A stretch of 53,109 bases of DNA from Lentimonas sp002292345. GTDB lineage: Bacteria; Verrucomicrobiota; Verrucomicrobiia; Opitutales; Coraliomargaritaceae. Of this stretch, positions 1-8,974 are shown one piece after another. The stretch covers positions 1 to 53,109 of the forward strand of contig CAXLMP010000022.1 in assembly GCA_964187655.1 (NCBI GenBank), in the 5' to 3' direction. Both the position numbers and the translations under genes were made by a program. The notes beneath the pieces were generated by a model. The model did not search any database. It had not been told where the DNA came from and saw nothing but the letters and a program-made list of their open reading frames with translations. Position 1 is the stretch's first letter; every line of letters begins with the position of its first letter.

Positions 1-1954
1 ACGCGTCGATGTAGGTGCTCTTGAGCTTGGTGAGTTGGCGGTATTCGAGAATGTTGGCGACGATCGGGTGCTTTGGCGCGAGCGAGGAGAGTACTTGTTC
101 GTTGGTCGCGTATTGACCGGTTTTGGTCTTCTTTGGTTTTTCGACCAGCTTGAGTTCGTCGAATAAAATTTCACCGAGTTGTTTAGGGGAGTTGAGGTTG
201 AACTCGCGTCCAGCGGCGGCGTTGATCGAGTCGCGCAGCGTTTCGATGTGTCCTTCGAGCGACTTACCAATTTCGGCCAGCGTCGCTTCGTTCATCAAAA
301 TACCTTCACGCTCCATCGCCACAAGCACGGGGAGTAGGGGTGTTTCGATCTCGTAAAAAACTTTGGCTTGGCCGCTCTCTTCGAGCTTCGCTTTAAACAG
401 TTCCCAGAGTTGCAGCGTGACGTCGGCGTCTTCGATCGCGTAATCCGCAAGGGCTTGAGGTTTGACTGACGAGTAGTCGATTGGCTGACCCTTCTTTACA
501 TCAGGCACGAGTTCGCTGAAACGGATCGTGGTGTATTGTAGGAAATCTTCCGACAACGTATCGAGATTGTGGCGCTGCTCTGGGTCGATCAGCGCGTGTG
601 CCAACATCGTGTCGTAGCAGTGGCCGGCGACGTCGATGCCTTGCTCGGCTAGGATCGATAGGTCGAACTTTAGGTTGTGGCCGATTTTGGGCAAGCTGCT
701 GTCGATGAAAACTGGGCGCAATGCTTCGAAGACTGCGGCTGAGTTCTCGGCAGAGACTGGTACGAACCAACCGCTGTGGGCTGCGGTCGAAAATGAGATG
801 CCGACTAGATCGACGCTGCGTGGGTTGAGTCCGGTTGTTTCGGTATCAAAGGCGAAGCTGCCAGCAGCGCGCAGTGCATCGGTCAACTGCTTGAGTGTTT
901 CGGCAGAGTCAGCGATGCGGTAATCGGTCTTTGTATCTGCAAAGGTCGTGTAGGTGACGGCGGGAAGTAGGTCGAGCTGTTGGTCGTCCGAACGATTGGC
1001 GGCGGGTTGCTTGGCCTTTGTTTTTTCGTCGTCCTCACTCATGAGCACGAGATCGGAGCTTGCTTCCTGAATGGTGAAATCGCTACCGAAAATACGTTTG
1101 GCTAGGGTGCGGAATTCAAATTCGGCAAACAAAGGCACAAGCTTGTCTTGGCTCGGTGGATCGAGGCGCAGGCTATCCCATTCGGCATCAATTGGCACAT
1201 CCAATTGAATGGTGGCGAGGGTCTTGGAGAGGCGTGCTTGTTCGGCATTGTCGCGCACGCGTTCTTGTTGTTTGCCTTTTAGCTCGTCGACGTGGGTGAT
1301 AATGTTGTCGACGTTATCGTAGGCCGCGAGGAGCTTGGCTGCGGTCTTGGGGCCGATACCGGGTACTCCAGGGATGTTGTCGGAGACGTCGCCACAGAGG
1401 CCGAGCATATCAATAACTTGATCGACGCGAATAATGTCCCACTTCGCTTTGATCTCATCGACGCCTAAAATTTCTGCGCCGTCACCTTGGCGGGAGGGAC
1501 GATACATTTTGATCTTTTCGGTCACAAGTTGGCCAAAGTCCTTATCTGGGGTGACCATGAAGACTTCGTCAAAGCCATCGGCCTCAGCACGATGAGCGAG
1601 GGTGCCGATAATGTCGTCGGCCTCATAGCCATCCATCTTGAGTACAGGAATCCCAAACGCTTCAGCGACCCGGCTAAGATGCGGCATCGCGGCGGCGAGG
1701 TCTTCTGGCATGGCTTCGCGCTGAGCCTTGTATTCTGGGTGCAGAATGTGGCGTGCGGTTGGGGCAGAAGTATCAAAGACTACAGCGAGGTGACTGGGTT
1801 GCTTCTTGGTGATCAGCTCGATCAGGGTGCCGGTGAATCCAAAGATAGCCGAGGAGTTGAAGCCTTTGGAGGTATAAATCGGGCTACGGATCAGGGCAAA
1901 GTGTGCACGGTAGGCGAGGGCCATACCATCGAGAAGATAGAGCGTCTTGGGCAT
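1..1954 (-). CDS. polA: DNA polymerase I, N-terminal part (gene runs off the left edge)
   Basis: DNA polymerase I fills gaps and removes RNA primers during replication and repair. The reading frame starts at an ATG at 1954 (MPKTLYLLDGMALAYR) and stays open to base 1, giving about 651 codons. The first ~290 residues form the 5'-3' exonuclease domain, with YEADDIIGTLA, a DKDFGQL metal site and the helix-hairpin-helix segment GVPGIGPKTAAKLL. A 3'-5' proofreading domain follows. It keeps FDTETTG, an N-x3-D site in GHNLKFD, and YAIEDAD, so the DEDD set looks intact and proofreading is probably active. The start of the polymerase domain (LVAMEREGILMNEATL) is reached before the edge; the catalytic palm lies outside the window. 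The pfkB gene lies 206 bases upstream on the same strand. Confidence is high. Confidence 0.96.
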   Translation of the reverse strand, partial: MPKTLYLLDGMALAYRAHFALIRSPIYTSKGFNSSAIFGFTGTLIELITKKQPSHLAVVFDTSAPTARHILHPEYKAQREAMPEDLAAAMPHLSRVAEAFGIPVLKMDGYEADDIIGTLAHRAEADGFDEVFMVTPDKDFGQLVTEKIKMYRPSRQGDGAEILGVDEIKAKWDIIRVDQVIDMLGLCGDVSDNIPGVPGIGPKTAAKLLAAYDNVDNIITHVDELKGKQQERVRDNAEQARLSKTLATIQLDVPIDAEWDSLRLDPPSQDKLVPLFAEFEFRTLAKRIFGSDFTIQEASSDLVLMSEDDEKTKAKQPAANRSDDQQLDLLPAVTYTTFADTKTDYRIADSAETLKQLTDALRAAGSFAFDTETTGLNPRSVDLVGISFSTAAHSGWFVPVSAENSAAVFEALRPVFIDSSLPKIGHNLKFDLSILAEQGIDVAGHCYDTMLAHALIDPEQRHNLDTLSEDFLQYTTIRFSELVPDVKKGQPIDYSSVKPQALADYAIEDADVTLQLWELFKAKLEESGQAKVFYEIETPLLPVLVAMEREGILMNEATLAEIGKSLEGHIETLRDSINAAAGREFNLNSPKQLGEILFDELKLVEKPKKTKTGQYATNEQVLSSLAPKHPIVANILEYRQLTKLKSTYIDA

Positions 1955-2033
1955 TTAAAGAGCGTCCAACATCAAACGCCGAAGGTCGAACCTTGAATCT
2001 GATTTTTTATGGAGTGTAGGTCATCATCATACT

Positions 2034-2082
2034 CGTAATCTTATTCCTAATCAGCTGTGAGGAGATTAAGAATAAGATTACG
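2034..2082. repeat. Imperfect 19-bp inverted repeat between pfkB and polA
   Basis: The arms at 2034-2052 and 2064-2082 match at 18 of 19 positions and flank an 11-nt loop. They are AT-rich and built from TAATCTTATTCCTAATC-like words. There is no T-run directly after either arm, so it is a weak classical terminator. It lies downstream of pfkB and upstream of polA, both on the minus strand. It could end pfkB transcription or be a copy of a dispersed intergenic repeat. Confidence 0.55.
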
Positions 2083-2118
2083 AGGCAGATTCAGTGATTT
2101 GCTCAGATTACAGAAAGG

Positions 2119-2158
2119 GCGCGCAGGCGCGTTTATTATGCTCTAGGGTGCCTGCGCT
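2119..2158. repeat. Short GC-rich dispersed repeat motif (GCGCAGGC words)
   Basis: This gap segment carries GGCGCGCAGGCGCG and then GTGCCTGCGCT at 2148-2158. The reverse complement of the latter, AGCGCAGGCAC, recurs at 21975-21985 in another intergenic region. The recurrence outside genes suggests a small genome-specific repeat family. Two copies in one window are weak evidence. Confidence 0.3.
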
Positions 2159-2160
2159 AC

Positions 2161-3054
2161 CTATTGGCAAAGCGCGTCAACGGCTTTGCGTGTTGGCAGT
2201 GAGCTGCGGGCCCCGGCTTTGAGGCAAGTGAGTGCACCAGTGGCGCAGGCACGGCGCATATTTTGCTTGGTTTTGAGCCCTTCGGCGATCCCGAGCGCAA
2301 ATGCGCCGTGAAAGGCATCACCGGCTCCGGTGGTATCGACCGCTTCAATGTCAAATGCGGGTGTATGGTGTTGGCCGTATTCGTCTTGCCAATACACGCC
2401 GTCCGCTCCCCAGGTAGAGGCGATGAGCGGGGCTGCGCCATCAAGCGCTGCCAGAGCGGTGCGTGGATCGTCTTCGCCGCTGTAGTGCTTGGCGAATTTC
2501 TCGGAAGTGATCAGATAATCGACCTTGTTGTACAGTAGTTGGGTGCCGTCGTTGATGGAACCTGCATCCAATATCGAAGGAATGCCGAGCGCTCTGGCCT
2601 CTTCGATCAGTGCCAGGGAGAGTAGTGGCTGGTGGCCGTCGATCAGCAGCACCTTGGCGGGGAATTTTGCGAGGCTGATGGTGTCTTCCGCTGCGATCGC
2701 AGAGGGCGAACGATAGTCGATGATCGAGCGCTCGCCGTTGGGCTTGATCGTGACTGCTGCGACTGGAGTGGGTGCATCGCCGCGGTGTAGGGCGTCGGCA
2801 TGCACGCCATCGTTGGCGAATTCACGTAGGTTCGCCTCGCCAAAGGCATCGTTGCCTAAGTAGCCGCAGAAGCGCGCTGAGCCGCCGAGCCGTGCGATGG
2901 TGACTGCAGCATTGGCCGCTGGGCCACCCCCACAGGTATGCATGCTGGTAGCGCGCAGTTTTTCATCGGCTGTCGGGTGGTGAGCTGCGTTAAAGTTAAT
3001 ATCGACACACGCATAGCCTACGCAAAGAACGTCGACTGGAGTGGGGGTGGACAT
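2161..3054 (-). CDS. PfkB/ribokinase-family carbohydrate kinase
   Basis: A 297-residue cytoplasmic sugar or nucleoside kinase that should transfer phosphate from ATP to a sugar hydroxyl. The N-terminal part has the family's GGGPAANAAVTIARLG glycine-rich substrate/lid motif near residues 42-57. The C-terminal part has the ATP-site and catalytic-base motif DTTGAGDAFHGAF near residues 239-251, where the Asp of GAGD is the general base. Length is normal for the family (290-330). The sequence does not settle whether the substrate is fructose, ribose, adenosine or a keto-deoxy sugar. The gene stands between cysJ (110 bases upstream) and polA, and neither neighbour points to a pathway. Confidence 0.9.
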   Translation of the reverse strand: MSTPTPVDVLCVGYACVDINFNAAHHPTADEKLRATSMHTCGGGPAANAAVTIARLGGSARFCGYLGNDAFGEANLREFANDGVHADALHRGDAPTPVAAVTIKPNGERSIIDYRSPSAIAAEDTISLAKFPAKVLLIDGHQPLLSLALIEEARALGIPSILDAGSINDGTQLLYNKVDYLITSEKFAKHYSGEDDPRTALAALDGAAPLIASTWGADGVYWQDEYGQHHTPAFDIEAVDTTGAGDAFHGAFALGIAEGLKTKQNMRRACATGALTCLKAGARSSLPTRKAVDALCQ

Positions 3055-3164
3055 TGGTTATGGAGGGAGGAGGCAGAGACTGAATACCCGTTGCTTACAA
3101 CGGTCATTGCTCGCTAAATGACTCTGAGGCCGCTGCAAGCAACGACGCCACAAATATAATATTC

Positions 3165-4961
3165 CTAATACACGTCGCGCACGTAGCGCTTGTCGGCTTT
3201 GAGCTGCTTGACGTAATCGGCGGCGGCTTCTTCGCTGAGGCCTCCCTCTTGGGCGATTACATCGTGCAGGGCTTTATCGACATCATGGGCCATGCGGGTG
3301 GCATCACCACAAACGCAGAAAGAGGCGCCTTGTTCGAGCCATGCATACAGCTCCTTGGCGTTTTCTCGCATGCGGTCCTGCACATAAACTTTCTCTGCTT
3401 GGTCACGGGAGAAGGCTACGTCGAGCTTGGTGAGCACACCGTCGCTCAAATAGCTTTGCCATTCGGCCTGATAAAGGAAGTCGGTTAAATAATGTTGATC
3501 GCCGAAAATAAGCCAGTTCTTGCCTTTGGCTTCGGTGGCTTGGCGCTCTTCGATGAATGCGCGGAACGGTGCGATACCAGTTCCAGGGCCGACCATGATG
3601 AGTGGCGCGTCTGGATTAGCCGGAACCTTGAAATGTTTATTCGGTGTGACGAAGATGTCGACTGTGCTGCCTTCTTCGATGCGATCAGCGAGGAAGCTGG
3701 AGCAGACGCCCTTGCGCTCGCGACCATTACTATCGTAGCGGACGACGCCGACAGTCAGGTGGACTTCGCCGGGGTGTGCTTTCAGGCTCGATGCGATCGA
3801 GTAGAGACGAGGCGGCAATTTGCGCATGATGCCGGCGAGTTGATCGGCTGTGATCTCGTTCGCGGGGAAGTCGACTAGCACGTCAATTATTTCGCGACCG
3901 TGAATGTAGTCATTTAGTTTAGCCTTGTTGGCTGGATCGATCAATTCAGTGAGTTGATCGTTTAGCGCAATTTCATTGTAGCGCTTGAGCACTGGCAAAG
4001 AAATCGCAGTCGCGTCGAGCTTGCGGGTGAGGGCGTCGCTGAGTGTACATTCACCGTCTTTAAGTGTGACTGTGGCGCTACCGTCGAGCTTGGTTGCTGC
4101 GAGGATCGCATCGACCACGTCTTGCGCATTGTGAGGAATCACCGCCAAGGCGTCACCTGCTTCATATTCGAGGCCGGATCCCTCGAGACTGAATTCTAGA
4201 TGAATTGTTTCCTTGGCAGAGCCTGCGCCATTGAGCATCACGCGCTCGGTGAGCTCGGATGGAAAAGGATTTTTGCGCGAGTATTTGACGGTGGCTGTCG
4301 CCGGTACTGCTGCGGCACTGATGGGTGCGGCTACGGGGGCGGCGAGGGCTGAAAGAGCGGCGATAGCGCCGGTGCTCCATGCAGCGTAGTCATCGTCAAA
4401 ATCGACATCGCAGTCCTTGCGGTCGAACACACGCTGTGCACCTAGGGCTTCGAGGCGGGCGTCGATATCGATGCCCATTTTGCAAAAATGCTCATAGCTG
4501 GTATCGCCGAGGCCGAGTACCGAGAAACGAGTGCCTTCGAGCCTTGGTGCTTGGTCGCTCATGAATGCTTCGATGAAATCGATCGAATTCTCAGGAGGAT
4601 CACCTTCGCCCCATGTGCTAACGAGTACGAGCAGATTCTCGATGCCTTTCAGCTTCGCTGGCTTGATATCGCTCATGCTGACAGCCTTTGCTTTGAAGCC
4701 TGCCTTTGCCGCGGTTTTTACAGTTTGATCTGCGAGGCTTTCAGCGTTGCCCGACTCAGAGCCGAACAAAACAGTTAATGTTGGCGCTGTCGCAGGTGCG
4801 ACTGCCACGCCGCCGCCTTTACTAACACGAAGGCCACTGATAAAGCCTTCCATCCAAATCAATTGGTCGGATTGAAGATTGGGCAAGAATCCGTTAAGCC
4901 ATTGCACCTGGTCGGGTGTGAAGGGTGCTGTGTTTGGTAGGAAAGCGTCAGAGTTGCTCAT
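3165..4961 (-). CDS. cysJ: Assimilatory sulfite reductase (NADPH) flavoprotein subunit
   Basis: Carries electrons from NADPH through FAD and FMN to the sulfite reductase hemoprotein, for sulfate assimilation into cysteine. The order is a flavodoxin/FMN domain (LFGSESGNAESLAD, near residues 67-80), an FAD-binding ferredoxin-reductase domain (RLYSIASS and GVCSSFLADR) and an NADPH domain (GPGTGIAPFRAFIEER, FGDQHYLTDFLYQ, and a C-terminal VRDVY). The chosen start is ATG 4961 (MSNSDAFLPN), giving 598 residues, which is normal for CysJ. An in-frame Met 20 codons upstream (5021) is less likely because it would crowd the divergent promoter. The gene is transcribed away from cysI, with about 126 bases between starts. 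Confidence 0.95.
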   Translation of the reverse strand: MSNSDAFLPNTAPFTPDQVQWLNGFLPNLQSDQLIWMEGFISGLRVSKGGGVAVAPATAPTLTVLFGSESGNAESLADQTVKTAAKAGFKAKAVSMSDIKPAKLKGIENLLVLVSTWGEGDPPENSIDFIEAFMSDQAPRLEGTRFSVLGLGDTSYEHFCKMGIDIDARLEALGAQRVFDRKDCDVDFDDDYAAWSTGAIAALSALAAPVAAPISAAAVPATATVKYSRKNPFPSELTERVMLNGAGSAKETIHLEFSLEGSGLEYEAGDALAVIPHNAQDVVDAILAATKLDGSATVTLKDGECTLSDALTRKLDATAISLPVLKRYNEIALNDQLTELIDPANKAKLNDYIHGREIIDVLVDFPANEITADQLAGIMRKLPPRLYSIASSLKAHPGEVHLTVGVVRYDSNGRERKGVCSSFLADRIEEGSTVDIFVTPNKHFKVPANPDAPLIMVGPGTGIAPFRAFIEERQATEAKGKNWLIFGDQHYLTDFLYQAEWQSYLSDGVLTKLDVAFSRDQAEKVYVQDRMRENAKELYAWLEQGASFCVCGDATRMAHDVDKALHDVIAQEGGLSEEAAADYVKQLKADKRYVRDVY

Positions 4962-5072
4962 GATAGTTCGCGGTTTGGAAAGTCTAGAAATGAAAGCATT
5001 GTACGGCTGAAATGCTAGCACGAATTCGGGCTTTTGATTCTTTTCTTAGGTTTATGAGTGACAAACTAAAGA

Positions 5073-5078
5073 AAGGAG
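5073..5078 (+). promoter_or_regulatory. Strong ribosome binding site deciding a GTG start for cysI
   Basis: AAGGAG lies 9 bases before a GTG at 5088. The next in-frame ATG (5166) has no purine-rich leader. Most genes in this window lack a Shine-Dalgarno sequence, so this one is notable and favours the GTG start. Confidence 0.6.
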
Positions 5079-5087
5079 CTAGGGTTA

Positions 5088-6920
5088 GTGCAAGTTTTAT
5101 CTGCGCATCCAGTAATCTTCGATATTTACAAGGGACCGCTTAATCCATCTATTTCAACTTCTATTATGATTTCCGACAGTCAAACACCGCAAAAACTGCA
5201 CAAAAACGAAGGCATCAAAGATAGTAGCGACTATCTCCGTGGCACCATCCTGGAAGGGCTGGCCGATGTCTCCACCGGTTCGATCGCAGCCGATGACCAG
5301 CAGTTGACCAAGTTTCACGGTCTCTACCAACAAGACGACCGCGATGTCCGCAGCGCGCGGCGTAAGCACAAGCTCGACAAGGCGTACTCATTCTTGTCCC
5401 GTATCTGCTTGCCAGGTGGCATTTGCACGACTGAGCAGTGGATTCTGATGGATGAGCTCGCCAACTATTGCGCGTTCAACACGTTGAAACTGACTACACG
5501 TCAGGCGTTTCAGTTGCATGGTATACTCAAGGGCAACCTCAAGGAAGTCATCAGTCGCTGTAATGACGTGGCAATGACGACGCTTGCCGCCTGTGGTGAT
5601 GTGAATCGCAATGTGATGTGCAATCCGAACCCCTTTGCTTCCGAAGTGCATGCACAGGTGCAACAAATCACGGACGAGATCGACGCGCACCTCAAGCCGC
5701 AGACACCCTCCTTTTCTGAAATGTGGCTTGATGGTAAGCCGCTCAAACTGACTGTCCCGCAAGCCGCTGAGCGCTCTCTAGATTGTGGCGGCACGGATGT
5801 GGAGCCACTTTACGGTAAAACCTACCTGCCGCGTAAATTCAAGATCGCGGTGGCGGTTCCGCCTTACAACGATGTTGATATTTTCGCGAACTGCCTCGGC
5901 TTCATCGCAATTCTAGAAGACGGCAATTTAGCTGGTTTCAATGTCACCGTCGGTGGTGGCATGGGCATGACCCATGGCAATGAAAAGACCTTCCCGCGCT
6001 TGGCTGATGTTATGGCATTCTGCACGCCTGAGCAGGCAGTGGCAGTGGCAGAAAAAATCGTCACAATTCAGCGTGATCATGGCAATCGTGTCGAACGCTC
6101 CAACGCGCGTTTCAAATACACTGTTGAACGTCTCGGGGTGGATTGGATTCGCAACGAGCTCGAGACACGGCTCGGTACCAAGCTCGAAGATGCGCGCGAA
6201 TATAAATTCACCAGCACGGGCGACCGCTACGGCTGGTGTGAAGGCACCAACGGCAAGTGGAATCTTGGTCTATTCATCGAAGGTGGCCGGATCGTCGATA
6301 TCGAAGGTAGCCCGCTGAAGACCGGTATGCTCGAAATCGCCAAGGTGCACACCGGCGACTTCCGGCTCACAGGTAATCAGAACGTGTTGATCGGTAATGT
6401 TGATGCCGCCGACAAGGGCAAGATCGACGCCCTCGTTGAGCAATACAAGCTCGATGGCTACAAGACCGCATCTGGCATGCGCCGCAGCCAGATCGCTTGC
6501 GTATCGCTGCCAACTTGTGGACTCGCACTGGCTGAGTCTGAGCGCTATCTGCCGACCCTAGTCACCGATCTCGAGGTGGTTCTCGAAGAAGCCGGACTCC
6601 GTGATGACGAGATCGTGATTCGCTCAACAGGTTGCCCGAATGGCTGTGGCCGTCCGTATCTCGGTGAGATCGGCCTGGTTGGTAAAGTTCCCGGTAAGTA
6701 TAACCTATATCTAGGTGCTGGATTCGACGGCGAACGCTTGAATAAGCTCTACCGCACCTCAATTACCCACGAGCAAATTATCGAAGAGCTACGTCCGCTG
6801 CTTCTGGCTTACGCCAAAGAGCGCAACGAGGGCGAACGCTTCGGTGACTTCGTGATTCGCAAGGACTACGTGAAAGCAACCACTGCTGGCAATAACTTCC
6901 ACGCGAACGTAGCAGGTTAG
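5088..6920 (+). CDS. cysI: Assimilatory sulfite reductase hemoprotein (beta) subunit
   Basis: Reduces sulfite to sulfide at a coupled siroheme and 4Fe-4S centre, taking electrons from CysJ. Evidence is the two-cysteine cluster half CVSLPTCGLALAE and the second half STGCPNGCGRPYLGE, which give the C-x5-C and C-x3-C ligand pattern of nitrite/sulfite reductases. The siroheme-binding region CGDVNRNVMCNPNP is present near residues 163-176. Starting at GTG 5088 the product is 610 residues; starting at ATG 5166 it is 584. Both are acceptable for CysI, and the good ribosome site favours the GTG. It is divergent from cysJ, so both subunits can share one regulatory region. An intrinsic terminator follows at 6949. 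Confidence 0.95.
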   Translation: MQVLSAHPVIFDIYKGPLNPSISTSIMISDSQTPQKLHKNEGIKDSSDYLRGTILEGLADVSTGSIAADDQQLTKFHGLYQQDDRDVRSARRKHKLDKAYSFLSRICLPGGICTTEQWILMDELANYCAFNTLKLTTRQAFQLHGILKGNLKEVISRCNDVAMTTLAACGDVNRNVMCNPNPFASEVHAQVQQITDEIDAHLKPQTPSFSEMWLDGKPLKLTVPQAAERSLDCGGTDVEPLYGKTYLPRKFKIAVAVPPYNDVDIFANCLGFIAILEDGNLAGFNVTVGGGMGMTHGNEKTFPRLADVMAFCTPEQAVAVAEKIVTIQRDHGNRVERSNARFKYTVERLGVDWIRNELETRLGTKLEDAREYKFTSTGDRYGWCEGTNGKWNLGLFIEGGRIVDIEGSPLKTGMLEIAKVHTGDFRLTGNQNVLIGNVDAADKGKIDALVEQYKLDGYKTASGMRRSQIACVSLPTCGLALAESERYLPTLVTDLEVVLEEAGLRDDEIVIRSTGCPNGCGRPYLGEIGLVGKVPGKYNLYLGAGFDGERLNKLYRTSITHEQIIEELRPLLLAYAKERNEGERFGDFVIRKDYVKATTAGNNFHANVAG

Positions 6921-6948
6921 CCAGAGCCGAACTCGCACTAAATTCCAT

Positions 6949-6981
6949 CAGCCAATGTCCACATGGGCATTGGCTGATTTT
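6949..6981 (+). terminator. Intrinsic terminator after cysI
   Basis: The arms CAGCCAATGTCC (6949-6960) and GGGCATTGGCTG (6965-6976) pair over 12 bp with one G-U and a 4-nt loop. A short T-rich stretch (ATTTTGT) follows. It lies 28 bases after the cysI stop. Confidence 0.75.
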
Positions 6982-7052
6982 GTATAATCTGTTTGAGATT
7001 GATCGCTAATTCAGTGGAAACGACGGAGCGCTTCCCTCCAAAAATCCTTTTA

Positions 7053-7700
7053 ATGTCCTACTCCAGCATCGCGCGATTTTATAAACTGATCGAATCGGTG
7101 ACGATCGGTCGTCCGCTCTTGGATGCACGGCTTGCCCACCTACAGCGCCTTGCTGAAGGGCCGGCGATTCAACACGCACTGTTAGTCGGTGAGGGGAATG
7201 GTTCGTTTCTGCTGCCGTTCGCTCAACAGTTTCCCAATACACTGATTACTGTGCTAGATGAAAGCCCTGCGATGTTGCGGGTGGCACAAAATAGGCTCGA
7301 CGCGGCAGGTATCGACACTGCTCGCATTGTATTTCGGCAGGCGGACATGCTCACTGAGCAGTTGCCCGAAGGGCGCTACGATTTGATCGTCACCCTGTTT
7401 TTTTTCGATAACTTCGATGCCGCCACTGTTCAGCAAATCGTGCCAGTGCTAGAGTACGCAAGCTCACCGTCCAGTCAATGGCTGCTCTCGGACTTCCAGA
7501 TTCCCGCCAGAGGTTGGCGACGACTGCGCGCCCGTATCTGGCTTACCATTTTGTATGCCTTCTTTCGCTGCGTGGCAAAGATTCCCGCCCGCACTGTGCC
7601 ACCCGCTGAGGCCATCCTAGCCGCAACCAGCTTCAAACAGGTCGCCCGTGAAACCTACAGCGCCGAAATGCTCTACAGCACGCTGTACGAGCGGGTGTGA
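7053..7700 (+). CDS. Class I SAM-dependent methyltransferase, substrate unknown
   Basis: A 215-residue Rossmann-fold methyltransferase. Motif I appears in a diverged form, ALLVGEGNGSFLLPFA, near residues 42-57. The acidic end of strand 2 is VLDESPAMLRVA, followed by the acidic D of RQADMLT, and the post-motif strand is YDLIVTLFFFDNF. The start at ATG 7053 (MSYSSIARFY) fits the family's usual Y-D/Y-L helix before motif I. The 20 codons of open frame before it look non-coding. It resembles UbiE/COQ5-type small methyltransferases, but no substrate can be named. It is convergent with the DAHP synthase gene. Confidence 0.75.
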   Translation: MSYSSIARFYKLIESVTIGRPLLDARLAHLQRLAEGPAIQHALLVGEGNGSFLLPFAQQFPNTLITVLDESPAMLRVAQNRLDAAGIDTARIVFRQADMLTEQLPEGRYDLIVTLFFFDNFDAATVQQIVPVLEYASSPSSQWLLSDFQIPARGWRRLRARIWLTILYAFFRCVAKIPARTVPPAEAILAATSFKQVARETYSAEMLYSTLYERV

Positions 7701-7760
7701 TCCAGATGCTGGTATTGGCATAAAGCTACGCATATAGCAGCTCGCCTTGGCTCGGCTTTA

Positions 7761-7834
7761 AGTCGTGTCGGATAGACATCGCTGTGCCGATGATGTCTTT
7801 AGTAATTGCCCTGGTGACTGCGGATCCGACGACT
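7761..7834. terminator. Nested inverted repeat between convergent genes, likely two-way terminator
   Basis: Outer arms AGTCGTGTCGGAT (7761-7773) and ATCCGACGACT (7824-7834) enclose an inner hairpin AGACATC/GATGTCT (7774-7780 and 7792-7798) that is followed by TTT. It lies between the ends of the methyltransferase (+) and DAHP synthase (-) genes, where a bidirectional stop is expected. Confidence 0.5.
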
Positions 7835-7842
7835 AAATTAGT

Positions 7843-8904
7843 CTACGCTTTACGTCGTGCTTGCACCGCCTTGGCGAGTTCTTCGAGAATTGCAGCAGTG
7901 GCTGGTATGTCGATGCACTCGTCGGTGATGCTTTGGCCATAGACATTGTCACCATTTACGTCGTAGTTCTGGCGACCGCCGACGAGGTGACTTTCGAGCA
8001 TGACTCCGGCGATGCCTTGTTGGCCTGCTGAGATTTGTTCGGCGAGTGTTTTGGCGACTGCGATTTGGCGGGTGTAGTCCTTGTTGCTGTTGCCGTGGCT
8101 GCAATCGACAATTAGCTTTTGCGGCAAGTCGACGGCAGCGAGTTGCTCTAAGATCGGTTCGACATCCTTGGCCTCGTAGTTCGGGCCTGTACGGTTGCCG
8201 CCACGTAGAATTAGGTGTGCTGAGGGGTTGCCTGTTGTTTGGAAAATTGCGGTCACGCCTTGTTTGGTGACGGATGGAAACCAGTGTGGCTGTGCTGCAG
8301 AGCGTACAGCATCAATCGCGATTTGTACGTTGCCACTGGTACCGTTTTTAAAACCGACTGGCATGGAGAGGCCAGAGGCGAGTTCGCGGTGGACTTGGCT
8401 CTCGGTGGTACGTGCGCCGATTGCGGACCATGCGATAGCATCTGCGATGAACTGTGGAATGATGGTGTCGAGGAATTCGGCACCAGTCGGTAGCCCGAGT
8501 TCGCAAATGTCTACCAGTAGTTTGCGGCCGATGCGTAGGCCGGAGTTAATCTCGAAGCTGCCGTCGATGCTGGGGTCGTTAATGAGGCCCTTCCAGCCAA
8601 CCACGGTACGTGGCTTTTCGAAATACACGCGCATGATCACTTGTAGATCGGCTTTATACTTCTGCGCGAGAGGCAGAAGCTGCACGGCGTATTCGATCGC
8701 CGCCTTGGTATCGTGAATCGAGCACGGGCCGACGACGACAATCAGGCGGTCATCGTTGCCGTTGAGGATAGCTTCGCTTTCGGTACGTCCGTTCTCAACC
8801 ACGGTTGTCGCTTTTTCTGTTAGTGGAATTTCTTCGATCAGAATTGCAGGTGGCAAGAGTGGGCGGTTGCCGGCAATACGGCGGTTGTCGTGTGTTGTGG
8901 ACAT
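7843..8904 (-). CDS. 3-deoxy-7-phosphoheptulonate synthase (class I DAHP synthase)
   Basis: Condenses phosphoenolpyruvate with erythrose 4-phosphate, the first step of the shikimate pathway to aromatic amino acids. The 353-residue protein has the full AroF/AroG/AroH pattern. This includes VVGPCSIHD (metal-binding Cys) near residue 60, RVYFEKPRT and KGLINDP for substrate binding, GARTTESQVHRELASGLS, FKNGTSGN, and LIVDCSHGNS near the C-terminus. Length matches the family. It stands third in a minus-strand run after ffh and hpt, 70 bases after hpt. The sequence does not tell which aromatic amino acid inhibits it, so no paralogue letter is assigned. Confidence 0.95.
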   Translation of the reverse strand: MSTTHDNRRIAGNRPLLPPAILIEEIPLTEKATTVVENGRTESEAILNGNDDRLIVVVGPCSIHDTKAAIEYAVQLLPLAQKYKADLQVIMRVYFEKPRTVVGWKGLINDPSIDGSFEINSGLRIGRKLLVDICELGLPTGAEFLDTIIPQFIADAIAWSAIGARTTESQVHRELASGLSMPVGFKNGTSGNVQIAIDAVRSAAQPHWFPSVTKQGVTAIFQTTGNPSAHLILRGGNRTGPNYEAKDVEPILEQLAAVDLPQKLIVDCSHGNSNKDYTRQIAVAKTLAEQISAGQQGIAGVMLESHLVGGRQNYDVNGDNVYGQSITDECIDIPATAAILEELAKAVQARRKA

Positions 8905-8974
8905 GTGTCAGTGAGAGAGCTGAAAGTTGAGAGCTGAGGGCTGAGACTTAAAACGTAACAGGCGAAGTGTGTTA

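Noticed and set aside
1487..1996. A 169-codon plus-strand frame at the start of polA
   Set aside because: It lies opposite the well-matched polA exonuclease domain and has no recognisable product.
3088..3103. CCGTTG/CAACGG hairpin between cysJ and pfkB
   Set aside because: Only 6 bp with no T-run; too weak to call a terminator.
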